Shown piece by piece: positions 8,383 through 18,232 of a DNA stretch of 64,000 nt (positions are counted from its first letter, which is position 1; each line of letters starts with the position of its first letter). The stretch covers positions 153,285 through 217,284 of the forward strand of contig NZ_BCWR01000018.1 of NCBI RefSeq assembly GCF_001592305.1, read 5' to 3'. Below the pieces are notes generated by a model, which saw only the letters and a program-made list of their open reading frames with translations, was not told where the DNA came from and did no database searches. This stretch comes from Hydrogenophaga taeniospiralis CCUG 15921 (GTDB taxonomy: Bacteria > Pseudomonadota > Gammaproteobacteria > Burkholderiales > Burkholderiaceae_C). Both the position numbers and the translations under genes were made by a program.

Positions 8383-10115
8383 AGATCATCACCCGCGATG
8401 TACCGCCCCGCGCCGCCTGGGCGCTGGAGCAAGCCGGCCTGCACCCGCTGCTGGCGCGCCTGTTTGCCGCCCGCGGCATCACCGCCAAGGAACAGCTCGA
8501 CGACGCGCTCTCGCTGTTGCTGCCGCCCGCCTCCATGAAGGGCGCACAGGAAGCCGCCCGCGCGCTGGCCGACGCCATGGCCGCGAACAAAAGCATCTGC
8601 ATCGTGGCCGACTACGACTGCGATGGCGCCACCGCCTGCGCCGTGGGTCTGCGCGGCCTGCGCCTGCTGGGCGCGCCCATGGGTTTTGACCGCGTGAGCT
8701 ACCTGGTGCCCGACCGCGTGACCGACGGCTACGGCCTCACACCCGCGATCGCGAAGCGCGTGAAGGCACAGGGCGCCGACGTGCTGGTGACGGTGGACAA
8801 CGGCATCGCCAGCATCGACGGTGTGCGCGCCGCGCGCGAGCTCGGCCTGCAGGTGATCGTGACCGACCACCACCTGCCCGCGCTCAAGGGCGGCGAGGTG
8901 GTCGTGCCCACCGACTGCGTGATCGTGAACCCCAACCAGCCGGGCTGCGACTTCGAAAGCAAGTCGATCGCCGGCGTGGGCGTGATGTTCTACGTGCTGC
9001 TGGCGCTGCGTGCCGAGCTGCGCGAGCGTGGGGTGTTTGATGCGAGGTCACAGCCCAAGATCGACACGCTGCTGCCGCTGGTGGCGCTGGGCACGGTGGC
9101 CGACGTGGTCAAGCTCGACGCCAACAACCGCCGCCTCGTGGCCCAGGGCCTGAAGCGCGTGCGCGCCGGCGCCATGCCGCCGGGCATGACGGCGCTGTTC
9201 AACGTGGCGGCGCGCAAGCCCGAGGCGGCCACCAGCTTCGACTTCGGCTTCGCCCTCGGCCCGCGCCTGAACGCCGCCGGCCGCCTGGCCGACATGACCC
9301 TGGGCATCGAATGCCTGACCACCGACGACGGCCTGCGCGCCGACGAACTGGCGCGCACGCTCGACGGCATCAACCGCGAGCGCAAGACCATCGAAGGCGA
9401 GATGCGCGACCAGGCGCTGGCGCTGGCCGAAGAGATGTTCGACGAATCCGAGGAGCCGCCGCCGGCGCTGATCGTGTTCGACCCCGATTTCCACGAGGGC
9501 GTGGTCGGCATCGTGGCCTCGCGCCTGAAGGACAAGCTGCACCGCCCCACCTTCGTGTTCGCCACCAGTGGCGCAGAGGGCAAGGAAAACGAGCTCAAGG
9601 GCTCGGGCCGCTCCATCCCCGGCTTCCACCTGCGCGACGCGCTGGACCTGGTGGCCAAGCGCCACCCGGGGGTATTGATGCGCTTCGGCGGCCACGCGAT
9701 GGCAGCGGGCTGCACGATCGACGAAGAACACCTGGACACCTTCGAGGCCGCGCTGCAGCAGGTGGCCCACGAGTGGCTGGACGCCGCCACCCTGCAGCGC
9801 CGCATGGAGGCCGATGGTGTGCTGGACAAGCAGTACCGGCGCACGGATCTGGTGGACACGCTGCACAAGGAGGTGTGGGGCCAGGGTTTTGCGCCGCCGG
9901 TGTTCTGCGAAGAGGTGTTGATCGTGTCGCAGCGTCTTGTGGGCGAGAAGCATCTGGCGCTCAAGATGAAACACCAGGGCGAGCCGGTCGACGGCATCTG
10001 GTTCGGCCATACCGAGCCGCTGCCCGAGCGGGTGAAGCTGGCCTTTCGGTTGGATGCGGATGAGTGGCAGGGTCAGCGGCGGGTTCGGTTCTTGATCGAA
10101 GCTGCTGAACTCTGA
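8379..10115 (+). CDS. recJ: Single-stranded-DNA-specific exonuclease RecJ
   Basis: 578 residues. 5'-3' single-strand exonuclease of recombination and mismatch/base repair. Seen: the DHH phosphoesterase motifs VADYDCDGATAC (about 75), VTVDNGIAS, VTDHHLP and NPNQPGCDF; the DHHA1-type region with the GSGRSIPGFHLRDAL stretch and RFGGHAMAAGC; and the C-terminal OB-like part. The start is the ATG at 8379 overlapping the upstream stop; a longer frame to 8259 lies within the RpfE-like gene. Length matches family members. Confidence 0.93.
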   Translation: MKIITRDVPPRAAWALEQAGLHPLLARLFAARGITAKEQLDDALSLLLPPASMKGAQEAARALADAMAANKSICIVADYDCDGATACAVGLRGLRLLGAPMGFDRVSYLVPDRVTDGYGLTPAIAKRVKAQGADVLVTVDNGIASIDGVRAARELGLQVIVTDHHLPALKGGEVVVPTDCVIVNPNQPGCDFESKSIAGVGVMFYVLLALRAELRERGVFDARSQPKIDTLLPLVALGTVADVVKLDANNRRLVAQGLKRVRAGAMPPGMTALFNVAARKPEAATSFDFGFALGPRLNAAGRLADMTLGIECLTTDDGLRADELARTLDGINRERKTIEGEMRDQALALAEEMFDESEEPPPALIVFDPDFHEGVVGIVASRLKDKLHRPTFVFATSGAEGKENELKGSGRSIPGFHLRDALDLVAKRHPGVLMRFGGHAMAAGCTIDEEHLDTFEAALQQVAHEWLDAATLQRRMEADGVLDKQYRRTDLVDTLHKEVWGQGFAPPVFCEEVLIVSQRLVGEKHLALKMKHQGEPVDGIWFGHTEPLPERVKLAFRLDADEWQGQRRVRFLIEAAEL

Positions 10116-10454
10116 GGTTCTGTTCCGTTTCGCTCTGGAACCTCGCACGCTGGCGAGACCATGGCGCTCTGCGCCGCTCATGTCCCCCGGCCCGGCTTCG
10201 CCGGCCCTCCTCCTTTACTTCGCTATGCAGAACACCATGTCCTCGCCAGCAACAAACGGGCGGGCACTCAAGCATTGAGCCGTCCGAGCGCCAGGAAGGT
10301 CATCGGCAAGTGGGGTGACTGATGCAGCGAAGTAAAGGAGGAGGGCCGGAACGGCCCGGGGGACATGAGCGGAATCGGTCGCCCCGCTTGCCGATGACCG
10401 GAGCCACCGGAGACCCAGGCCACAAAAAGCCGAGTCAACGCAAACAAAGAAAAC
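10116..10454. other. Convergent gap holding REPIN-like copy 2
   Basis: A 339-base gap between the convergent recJ and LytTR regulator genes. Apart from the REPIN-like element at 10164-10372 I see no gene. Confidence 0.6.
10164..10372. repeat. REPIN-like paired inverted repeat, copy 2
   Basis: Same arms as the element at 3141-3343 but inverted. The 18-base core CTCCTCCTTTACTTCGCT is at 10207-10224 and its reverse complement at 10326-10343, 101 bases apart. The CGGCTTCGCCGG-type arm is now on the left and the GGAACGG-type arm on the right. The central spacer differs from copy 1. Confidence 0.75.
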
Positions 10455-11207
10455 TCAGGTCATCAGCGCTTCACGAACAGCCGCCAGCTGCCGACGGGAA
10501 ACCGCCAAGCGCTCGTCCACCCCGTCGAGCCGCACGGTCCAGCCCTCGCCGTCCACCGGATCGTTGTGCTTCTCCACCGCCCGCACCCGGCGCCGCGCCA
10601 CCAGCGCATTGCGGTGCACCCGCACGAACAGGTGCGCGTACTTCTGCTCCAGATCGCTCAAAGCGCCGTCGTAGATGTGTTCCTTCTCGGCCGTGCGCAC
10701 GGTGATGTACTTCAGCTCCGCCTTCAGGTAGATCACGTCGGCCAGCGCCACGCGCTCGCTGCGCCCGCGCTCCTGGATGATGAGACACTCACCCGCGCCT
10801 GCATTCGCATCGTCGGCGGTGCCCGCCTCGTTGGAAGCGCGCAGACGCTGCACCTTCTGCAGCGCCTGCTGCAGGCGCTCCAGCCGCACGGGCTTGGTCA
10901 GGTAGTCGGCGGCTTCGAGTTCAAAAGCCTGCACCGCGTGCTCGGCGTGCGCCGTCACGAACACCACCATCGGCCGCACCGCCAGCTGCCGCAACGTGGC
11001 CGCCAGCGCCATGCCATCCACACCGGGCATGTGGATATCGAGCAGAACGAGGTCGCAGGGCAGGCGCCGGATCTGCTCCATGGCCTGCACCGCATTGCTC
11101 GCCTCGCCCACCACCTCGGCGCGTGGATCGGTGCAGTCGCCCAGCAGCGTGCGCAGCCGCGAGCGGGCCAGCAGTTCGTCGTCAACGATCAGTACCTTCA
11201 GTGCCAT
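10455..11207 (-). CDS. LytTR-family response regulator (AlgR-type)
   Basis: 250 residues. Receiver domain in residues 1-120: acidic pair VDDE at 8-11, phospho-acceptor Asp in LVLLDIHMPGVDG, FVTAHAEHA switch region and the conserved Lys in YLTKPVR. A LytTR DNA-binding domain follows (about 145-245), with ALADVIYLKAELKY and FVRVHRNALVAR. It is the probable partner of the histidine kinase immediately upstream (36-base gap, same strand). The AlgZ/AlgR pair next to argH is a layout also seen in pseudomonads and other Proteobacteria. Targets cannot be read from this sequence. Confidence 0.9.
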   Translation of the reverse strand: MALKVLIVDDELLARSRLRTLLGDCTDPRAEVVGEASNAVQAMEQIRRLPCDLVLLDIHMPGVDGMALAATLRQLAVRPMVVFVTAHAEHAVQAFELEAADYLTKPVRLERLQQALQKVQRLRASNEAGTADDANAGAGECLIIQERGRSERVALADVIYLKAELKYITVRTAEKEHIYDGALSDLEQKYAHLFVRVHRNALVARRRVRAVEKHNDPVDGEGWTVRLDGVDERLAVSRRQLAAVREALMT

Positions 11208-11243
11208 GTCACGCTCCGTTGCTTGTGGCTTCAGAAACAGACC

Positions 11244-12305
11244 TTATACCGGTATTTCGAGTCGCACCTGAAACACCCCATCAACCAGTGCGCTCTGGAA
11301 ACGGCCCTGCACATCGTGCAGCAGATTCAGCCGCTGGCGCACATTGTCCAGCGCCAGACCATGGCCGGGCGCGCCACTGCCGGCCGGCACCGTGTTGGTC
11401 ACCTTGATCACCACCACCGACCCGCGGCGCTTCGTGCTGATGCGCACCACCGCCCCCATGGGGCTGGGCTCCACACCGTGCTTCACGGCATTTTCTACCA
11501 GCGGCTGCAGGATCAGGGGTGGCAGCTTCGCCCGCGAAGCGGTTTCGTCGATGCTCCACTCCACCCGCAGGCGCTCGCCGAACCGCACCTGCTCAATGGC
11601 CAGGTAGTGCCGGGCCAGCTCCAGTTCCTGCCCCAGCGGCACCGCTTCCTTGGCGTCGGCCAGCGCGTGGCGGAACAGCTCGCTCAGGTCCTCCAGCAGG
11701 CGCTCGGCCTTGGCCGGTTCGGCGCGCACCAGTGCGATCGCGCTGTTGAGCGTGTTGAAGAGAAAGTGCGGCCGGATGCGCGCCTGCAGCTCGGCCAGCT
11801 GCGCGGTGGTGCCGGCAGGGGTGCGCGCCCTGGCGCGCCACACCAGCCCGGCCACCAGCACCGCGGCCACCAGGGCCCCCGATGCGGCACTGCCCAGCCA
11901 GGGGGCGGGCTCCAGCAGGCCCATCCAGTTCAACAGAGCACAGCCATAGAGCGCCGCCAGCGCGCCCAGCGCAACACCCAAGGTCCATTGGAGCGGCATG
12001 GGCAGATACCAGAGCGGCCGCTTGAACATGCACACCGCCAGCAGCCACGCCAGCACGGCCGGCAGCGCCGCGCCGGTGAGCATGGCCATCTGCGTCAGCC
12101 AGCCCCACCAGGACTGGGCGCCAAACAGCGAGGCCACCAGCACGATCGCCTGCACGAACAGCACCGCGCGCAGCACCACCCCGACCTGACAGGTATCGAA
12201 CACCAGCTCATGGGCCCGCACATGCTCGGGCATCTTGCGCAAGGGGCGCGTGCCCTTCGCCGGGGCCAGCTCCTGGAAGGTCGATAAAATTCGGGAATCT
12301 TTCAT
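11244..12305 (-). CDS. LytS/AlgZ-type sensor histidine kinase
   Basis: 353 residues. The N-terminal half has about four hydrophobic membrane segments (residues 35-150) and no large periplasmic domain. The kinase core begins with the His_kinase motif [12 protein letters not shown] (phospho-acceptor His near residue 180), then an HATPase_c N-box [13 protein letters not shown] and a G-box [13 protein letters not shown]. The start is the ATG at 12305; a TATAGT hexamer sits 7 bases before it on the minus strand, consistent with a leaderless transcript. It is divergent from argH. Confidence 0.87.
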   Translation of the reverse strand: MKDSRILSTFQELAPAKGTRPLRKMPEHVRAHELVFDTCQVGVVLRAVLFVQAIVLVASLFGAQSWWGWLTQMAMLTGAALPAVLAWLLAVCMFKRPLWYLPMPLQWTLGVALGALAALYGCALLNWMGLLEPAPWLGSAASGALVAAVLVAGLVWRARARTPAGTTAQLAELQARIRPHFLFNTLNSAIALVRAEPAKAERLLEDLSELFRHALADAKEAVPLGQELELARHYLAIEQVRFGERLRVEWSIDETASRAKLPPLILQPLVENAVKHGVEPSPMGAVVRISTKRRGSVVVIKVTNTVPAGSGAPGHGLALDNVRQRLNLLHDVQGRFQSALVDGVFQVRLEIPV

Positions 12306-12458
12306 GGGTCGCACTATAGGCCGGCACGGGAAACTCGGACAGGCGCGCAAGCCATCTTTCCGTCCCCCATTCCGGCCAGCAGCACCCGGCTCAAGCCCTT
12401 GAGCACCCGCCCGCGGCCCCTGCGCCGCCTTCTTCACCCACCCGACGCTGGCCCCACC

Positions 12459-13910
<1,452 letters not shown>

Positions 13911-14000
13911 AGCCCGGGCCCGTCTGGTAGCTGTGGCAGACACCCACCGGGCATCGGGCTCAAGAACGCCGCCGGGGCGCCGATAGAGGGGGCAAACAAA

Positions 14001-14017
14001 GTCCGCTCGGTGCGGAC
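14001..14017. other. Small hairpin between argH and HDOD gene
   Basis: GTCCGC and GCGGAC with a 5-base loop in the 133-base gap. No U-tract follows. It could be a weak terminator or a 5'-UTR hairpin of the next gene. Confidence 0.25.
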
Positions 14018-14043
14018 CACAACCCCGAATCGGAGGAGCCCCC

Positions 14044-15180
14044 GTGTCTTCACTTGCTTTGTGGATCGCCGCCGCATTGGTCGTCGCGGTCGCCTCGTGG
14101 TGGTTCCTGCGCCCTGTAGGGCGCGGCCCCGCCGCCCAGACCACCCGACCGCCCAGGGTGACTCCCCCGCGCAGCGTTGCCCCCAGCGCAAGGACCGCCT
14201 CGCCCACCCCGGCACCCGCCGCCGCCCCACCCGAACCACCCCTGCCGCCCGAACTGGCGAGCTTCCGCTGGCGTGCCGAAACCGAGCTCGACGCCGAACA
14301 CCGCGCCTCCATGGTCGCGGCCGTGCGCGGCATCCCGCGCCCGCCGCGCTCCATGCAGCAACTGCTGTCGCCCGAATTCGTCGCCACGGCCGGCTCGGCC
14401 GAACTCAGCGATCTCGTGATGGGCGAGCCGCTGATCGCCGCGCGGGTGATCTCCACCGTCAACGCCCCTTTCTATGGCCTGCACCGGCCGGTGACCAACA
14501 TCGGCCAGGCCGTCACCTTTCTGGGCATGAACTCGGTGCGCGGCATCTGTCTGCAGTACATGCTGGCCGAGGCCTTCAAACCCACGCTGGCCAACACGCA
14601 AAAGGCGTTCGACATCATCTGGAAGGCCAGCGCCATCGCCAGCGAACTGGCCGTGCGCCTGGGCAAGGCCCTCAATCTGCCGGAACAGGGTTCGCTCTCC
14701 ACCCAGGTGGTGCTGAGCTTCGTCGGCCAGCTGGCGACCGCCTCGCTCATCCCGCCTTCGGAGCTGGAACGCTGGCTGGCCAGCGGCCGCCTGGAGCGCG
14801 CCCGGCTGGAGCAGGACCGGCTCGGCCTGAACGCCAGCGAGATCGGCGCCCTGCTGATGAAGACCTGGGAACTGCCCGCCAGCCTCGTGGACGAGGTCAG
14901 CGCCCTGGGTCGGCAACTCGTCACCCCGTATCTGAAGACCGACCCCGTTCGTGCGCCCCGGCTGGCGCTGGGCTACCTCTGCGCCCGCCTGGGCGAGCGG
15001 CTGGCGCTGGGCCAGATGCGCAGCCTTGAAGGCTACGAGGTGGGGCAAGACCAGGGCGCCGACACCCACCATCTGCGCACCAGCCTGTCCCACCCGGCGC
15101 TCGCGCGGCTGGAGCAGGCCCTGGCATCGCCCGAAGTGCAGACCGCCGTGCTGCAGATGCTGGACGAGCGGCGGGGCTGA
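14044..15180 (+). CDS. Membrane-anchored HDOD-domain protein
   Basis: 378 residues starting with GTG, preceded by a GGAGGAG ribosome binding site 6 bases upstream. Residues 4-22 are a single membrane anchor (LALWIAAALVVAVASWWFL). A proline/alanine-rich linker to about residue 65 follows, then an HDOD domain (about 95-300) with PRPPRSMQQLL, LVMGEPLIAARVISTVNAPFYG and AVTFLGMNSVRGI. HDOD domains are HD-like signalling modules that usually lack phosphohydrolase residues. The partner and role are unknown. It lies upstream of the hemerythrin gene but is separated from it by an FNR-type palindrome. Confidence 0.8.
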   Translation: MSSLALWIAAALVVAVASWWFLRPVGRGPAAQTTRPPRVTPPRSVAPSARTASPTPAPAAAPPEPPLPPELASFRWRAETELDAEHRASMVAAVRGIPRPPRSMQQLLSPEFVATAGSAELSDLVMGEPLIAARVISTVNAPFYGLHRPVTNIGQAVTFLGMNSVRGICLQYMLAEAFKPTLANTQKAFDIIWKASAIASELAVRLGKALNLPEQGSLSTQVVLSFVGQLATASLIPPSELERWLASGRLERARLEQDRLGLNASEIGALLMKTWELPASLVDEVSALGRQLVTPYLKTDPVRAPRLALGYLCARLGERLALGQMRSLEGYEVGQDQGADTHHLRTSLSHPALARLEQALASPEVQTAVLQMLDERRG

Positions 15181-15221
15181 AAACCGGCCGTCCAACGCCC
15201 ACCGCTCGGGCTCGGCGGGGC

Positions 15222-15235
15222 TTGACCTCCATCAA
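15222..15235. promoter_or_regulatory. FNR/ANR-type box upstream of hemerythrin gene
   Basis: TTGAC-CTCC-ATCAA matches the FNR/ANR/DNR consensus (TTGAT-N4-ATCAA) at 9 of 10 positions and is extended by flanking GGGGC/GCCCC symmetry. A TACAGT -10-like hexamer at 15258-15263 would place transcription start near 15270, putting the box centre at about -41.5, the class II activator position. The flanking symmetry also makes it a possible RNA hairpin, but no U-tract follows. Confidence 0.6.
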
Positions 15236-15271
15236 GCCCCGCGGCCGCCGCTGCGGCTACAGTTCCGGACC

Positions 15272-15790
15272 ATGGACACCACTGCAACCTCCACCGCCCC
15301 CCACCCTCCCACGCCAGCCGCTGCCGGGCTGGACTGGTCGCCCCAGCTGCAGACCGGCGATGCCCGCATGGACGACACGCACGAAGAGTTCGTGACCATG
15401 CTCAACGAGCTGCTGACCACGCCGCACGACCAGCAGTTGCCGCTGTACCGCATTTTTGTGGAGCACACGGTGGAGCATTTCGCGCAGGAAGAGCGCTGGA
15501 TGCTGGCCACCGGTTTCGCCGCCGACAACTGCCACGCCTCGCACCACGCCACCATCCTGGACACCCTGCGCGCCGTGGTCGAGCACTACGAGCAGGGCGA
15601 CACGGAAATCATCTCGCGCCTGGCCGAGGCGCTGGTGGAGTGGTTTCCGCAGCACGCCGCCAGCATGGACGCCGGCCTGGCGCTGCACATGAAAGACGTG
15701 GGCTTCGACTCCCGCACCGAAACCCTGGCCGACCCGAGCAAGGTGCGGCCCGCCTCCATGAGTGGCTGCGGCAGCGTGAGCTGCAGCTGA
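15272..15790 (+). CDS. Hemerythrin-domain protein
   Basis: 172 residues. Predicted non-haem di-iron, O2- (or NO-) binding four-helix bundle. Seen in order: LDWSPQLQTGDARMDDTHEEF with the first ligand His (about 37), HTVEHFAQEE giving H-x3-E, CHASHH giving a His pair, and HAASMDAGLALHMKD at the end. The last carboxylate is not at the usual H-x4-D spacing, so one iron ligand may differ. The C-terminus carries a short SGCGSVSCS tail with two cysteines. The start is the ATG at 15272; it has no clear ribosome binding site and lies 8 bases after a -10-like hexamer. Confidence 0.82.
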   Translation: MDTTATSTAPHPPTPAAAGLDWSPQLQTGDARMDDTHEEFVTMLNELLTTPHDQQLPLYRIFVEHTVEHFAQEERWMLATGFAADNCHASHHATILDTLRAVVEHYEQGDTEIISRLAEALVEWFPQHAASMDAGLALHMKDVGFDSRTETLADPSKVRPASMSGCGSVSCS

Positions 15791-15792
15791 GC

Positions 15793-15834
15793 GCCTGCCC
15801 GTCTGGCCCCGCGCCAGAGCCGGCCCGGGCAGGC
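15793..15834. terminator. Long hairpin after hemerythrin gene
   Basis: Nested inverted repeats: outer GCCTGCCCG/CGGGCAGGC and inner CTGGC/GCCAG. It begins 2 bases after the stop codon. A strong stem with no U-tract; a probable terminator insulating the hemerythrin gene from amtB. Confidence 0.5.
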
Positions 15835-15902
15835 ACCGGATAAGGGCGCAACGCCCACCTCGGCACCAATCCGGACCGCATCACGCACCAGTCTGGAATC
15901 TC

Positions 15903-15918
15903 TGGCGCACTTCTTGCT
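15903..15918 (+). promoter_or_regulatory. Sigma-54-type promoter upstream of amtB
   Basis: TGGCGCACTTCTTGCT carries GG and GC exactly 12 bases apart and agrees with the -24/-12 consensus (TGGCAC-N5-TTGCW) except at two positions. Immediately upstream, GCACCAGTCTGGAAT (15885-15899) resembles an NtrC site, and another GCACCA half-site lies 22 bases further up. TTTGGTGCG (15923) and CGCACCAAA (15966) form a further inverted repeat downstream. Nitrogen-limited, NtrC/RpoN control of amtB is well established in other Proteobacteria. Confidence 0.6.
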
Positions 15919-16001
15919 TTTCTTTGGTGCGAATCGCCGGGCAGTCCCTGTTTTGGCGTTCAAAACGCACCAAAACAAGTTATTTCTGCACGGAGATTCA
16001 C

Positions 16002-17204
16002 ATGGACGCACTCAAACAGGGCGCAGACGCCCTGTTCATCCTGCTCGGCGGCATCATGGTCCTGGCCATGCACGCGGGTTTCGCTTTTCTGGAACTGGGC
16101 ACGGTTCGCAAGAAGAACCAGGTCAACGCCCTGGTCAAGATTCTGGTGGACTTTTCGGTCTCCACCATCGCCTATTTCGTCGTGGGCTATGGCGTGGCCT
16201 ACGGCGCCTCGTTCTTCGTCGGCGCCGAGACGCTGGCCCAGAAAAACGGCTACGAGTTGGTGAAGTTCTTCTTCCTGCTCACCTTCGCCGCGGCCATTCC
16301 GGCCATCATCTCCGGCGGCATCGCCGAACGCGCCAAGTTCTGGCCGCAACTGATCGCAACGGCCGTCATCGTCGGTTTCGTCTACCCCTTCTTTGAAGGC
16401 ATCGCCTGGAACGGCCACTTCGGTGTGCAGGCCTGGATCGAAGCGACCACGGGCACGGTCTTCCACGACTTCGCCGGCTCCGTGGTGGTGCACGCCGTGG
16501 GCGGCTGGATCGCACTGCCCGCCGTCATCTTCCTGGGCGCGCGCGCCAACCGCTACCGCAAGGACGGCGGCATGTCGGCCCACCCGCCGTCCAGCATCCC
16601 CTTCCTCGCGCTGGGCGCCTGGATTCTCTGCGTGGGCTGGTTCGGCTTCAACGTGATGAGCGCGCAACGGCTGGAAAACATCTCGGGCCTGGTGGCGGTG
16701 AACTCGCTGATGGCCATGGTGGGCGGCACGCTGGCCGCGCTGCTGGCCGGCAAAAACGACCCCGGCTTCGTGCACAACGGCCCGCTGGCCGGCCTGGTGG
16801 CCGTGTGCGCCGGCTCCGACCTGATGCACCCGCTGGGCGCACTGGTGGTGGGCGCCGTGGCGGGCGCGCTCTTCGTGGGCATGTTCACGCTGACGCAAAA
16901 CCGCTGGAAGATCGACGACGTGCTCGGCGTCTGGCCACTGCACGGCCTGTGTGGCACCTGGGGCGGCATCGCGGCCGGCATCTTCGGCCAACAGGCGCTG
17001 GGTGGGTTGGGTGGCGTCAGCTTCGGCGCGCAACTCATCGGCACCGCCTTGGGCGTGGTCTGGGCGCTGCTGGGCGGCGCGGTGGTGTACGGCGCGCTCA
17101 AGGCCATCATGGGCCTGCGGCTGAGCCAGGAAGAGGAATACGACGGCGCGGACCTGAGCATCCACCGCATCAGCGCCACGCCGGACCGGGAAGTGAGCTG
17201 GTAA
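16002..17204 (+). CDS. amtB: Ammonium transporter AmtB
   Basis: 400 residues, about eleven membrane helices, no separate signal peptide. Seen: FAFLELGTVRKKNQVN in the first helices, the FHDFAGSVVVHAVGGW segment carrying the conserved Asp and first pore His, and LHGLCGTWGG carrying the second pore His. The start is the ATG at 16002 behind GGAG. The PII gene glnK, which usually adjoins amtB, is not within the window on either side. The upstream sigma-54-type promoter predicts induction under nitrogen limitation. The C-terminal tail (YDGADLSIHRISATPDREVSW) is of the type that binds GlnK. Confidence 0.9.
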   Translation: MDALKQGADALFILLGGIMVLAMHAGFAFLELGTVRKKNQVNALVKILVDFSVSTIAYFVVGYGVAYGASFFVGAETLAQKNGYELVKFFFLLTFAAAIPAIISGGIAERAKFWPQLIATAVIVGFVYPFFEGIAWNGHFGVQAWIEATTGTVFHDFAGSVVVHAVGGWIALPAVIFLGARANRYRKDGGMSAHPPSSIPFLALGAWILCVGWFGFNVMSAQRLENISGLVAVNSLMAMVGGTLAALLAGKNDPGFVHNGPLAGLVAVCAGSDLMHPLGALVVGAVAGALFVGMFTLTQNRWKIDDVLGVWPLHGLCGTWGGIAAGIFGQQALGGLGGVSFGAQLIGTALGVVWALLGGAVVYGALKAIMGLRLSQEEEYDGADLSIHRISATPDREVSW

Positions 17205-17231
17205 GGCACGGCGGCTGGCAGACGAGCACTC

Positions 17232-17543
17232 TCAGTGGTAGTCGTCTTCCACCTGATAGCGCACCGCCAGAATGGTCACGGTCGAGGCGTCTTCGATTTC
17301 GAACAACGCGACATAGCCACTGTGTCCGAACGGGATCAGCAACTCGCGCAGGAACGGGCTCTGGCCCGCCTTGCGGTAGATGAAGGGTGATCGGCCAAGG
17401 CCGTCGACTGCGTTGCTGATGGCGTTCAGCGCCAGCTCCGCCAGATCGAGGTCTTCAATCGTGCCGGCCCGGTCAAGCAAGAACTGGTAGAGCCGGATCA
17501 GGTCTTCGCGGGCGCCCGCGCTGTACCGAACCGCAAAGCTCAC
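17232..17543 (-). CDS. RelE/ParE-family toxin
   Basis: 103 residues with the ParE/RelE fold pattern: VRYSAGAREDLIRLYQFL at the N-terminus, SPFIYRKAG, LRELLIPFG, and a C-terminal beta strand VTILAVRYQVEDDY. Targets in this family are either the ribosome-bound mRNA or gyrase; the sequence alone does not decide. It overlaps the upstream antitoxin gene by 4 bases, the usual antitoxin-first order. The locus sits between the convergent amtB and a small motility-type gene. Confidence 0.78.
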   Translation of the reverse strand: MSFAVRYSAGAREDLIRLYQFLLDRAGTIEDLDLAELALNAISNAVDGLGRSPFIYRKAGQSPFLRELLIPFGHSGYVALFEIEDASTVTILAVRYQVEDDYH

Positions 17544-17824
17544 TCCTGCACCCGCTTTTGCACCTTCGCCCGCGCCTGGGTCAGCATCCGGCCCAGCTCG
17601 GCATGCACTTCACCGGCAGCGAAGTGAACGCCCGAGGCCTGCGCCTGTTCGCGCGAAGCCAGCCCACGCGCCACAAACTCGGCGCGGGTGCGCCGGCGCT
17701 CAATGGATTCCCGTACCGAGGCTTCGATAAAACCGGACAAGGTCTCACCTTCCTGCAGCACACTCTGCGCAGCATCGCGCAGGTGGGGATCGACGCGCAG
17801 CGAGGGCAAGGTGGCAGTTTTCAT
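17540..17824 (-). CDS. YlcI/YnfO-type antitoxin
   Basis: 94 residues. The N-terminus ATLPSLRVDPHLRDAAQ followed by LSGFIEASVRESIERRR is a ribbon-helix-helix pattern as in YlcI/YnfO-like antitoxins. It should bind the toxin encoded immediately downstream and repress the operon. The family assignment is from motif resemblance. The ATG at 17824 is the first in frame. Confidence 0.7.
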   Translation of the reverse strand: MKTATLPSLRVDPHLRDAAQSVLQEGETLSGFIEASVRESIERRRTRAEFVARGLASREQAQASGVHFAAGEVHAELGRMLTQARAKVQKRVQE

Positions 17825-17869
17825 GGAGCGGGCCTGATGCGTTGCAGATGCGATGCATTTTAGACCACG

Positions 17870-18079
17870 TCAAGCCAGGGTATTGACTTGCGTCCCCACC
17901 GCTCCGCCACTCGCCAGCGGCAGATCGCCCGCCACGGCATTCAGCAGTGCCGCAGAAGCCAACTCCTGCATGTCCATGGCTTTCTTCAGCACGTTGATCT
18001 GCACTTCCTGCACGGTCTGACCCTGGCGCGTCTGCAGCACGCGGTCCGCGAGCAAGGCGGGAGAAACGTCCATGTCCAT
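17870..18079 (-). CDS. Small YjfB-type putative motility protein
   Basis: 69 residues starting MDMDVSP, with AAGGA 6 bases before the ATG at 18079. The pattern LQTRQGQTVQEVQINVLKKAMDMQ and a C-terminal small-residue tail (LASGGAVGTQVNTLA) resemble the putative motility protein family YjfB. Function is unproven. An upstream open frame to 18307 has no support. Confidence 0.6.
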   Translation of the reverse strand: MDMDVSPALLADRVLQTRQGQTVQEVQINVLKKAMDMQELASAALLNAVAGDLPLASGGAVGTQVNTLA

Positions 18080-18232
18080 GAGGGGTCCTTGAAAGATGTC
18101 CCGTTTGTATCGACCCATGGCATCCACAACTTGAACCGCCAGCCCGTCCGTCGCGCCGGTTGTCGAAAACCGGGCGCTACGTTCGTCGTGGATCTTGAAG
18201 ACCCTCCTCAAACCCACCACACTGCACCCACC

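Noticed and set aside
15217..15240. Palindrome before the hemerythrin gene read as a terminator of the HDOD gene
   Set aside because: No U-tract follows, and the core matches an FNR-type box at the correct distance from a -10; a dual role cannot be excluded.
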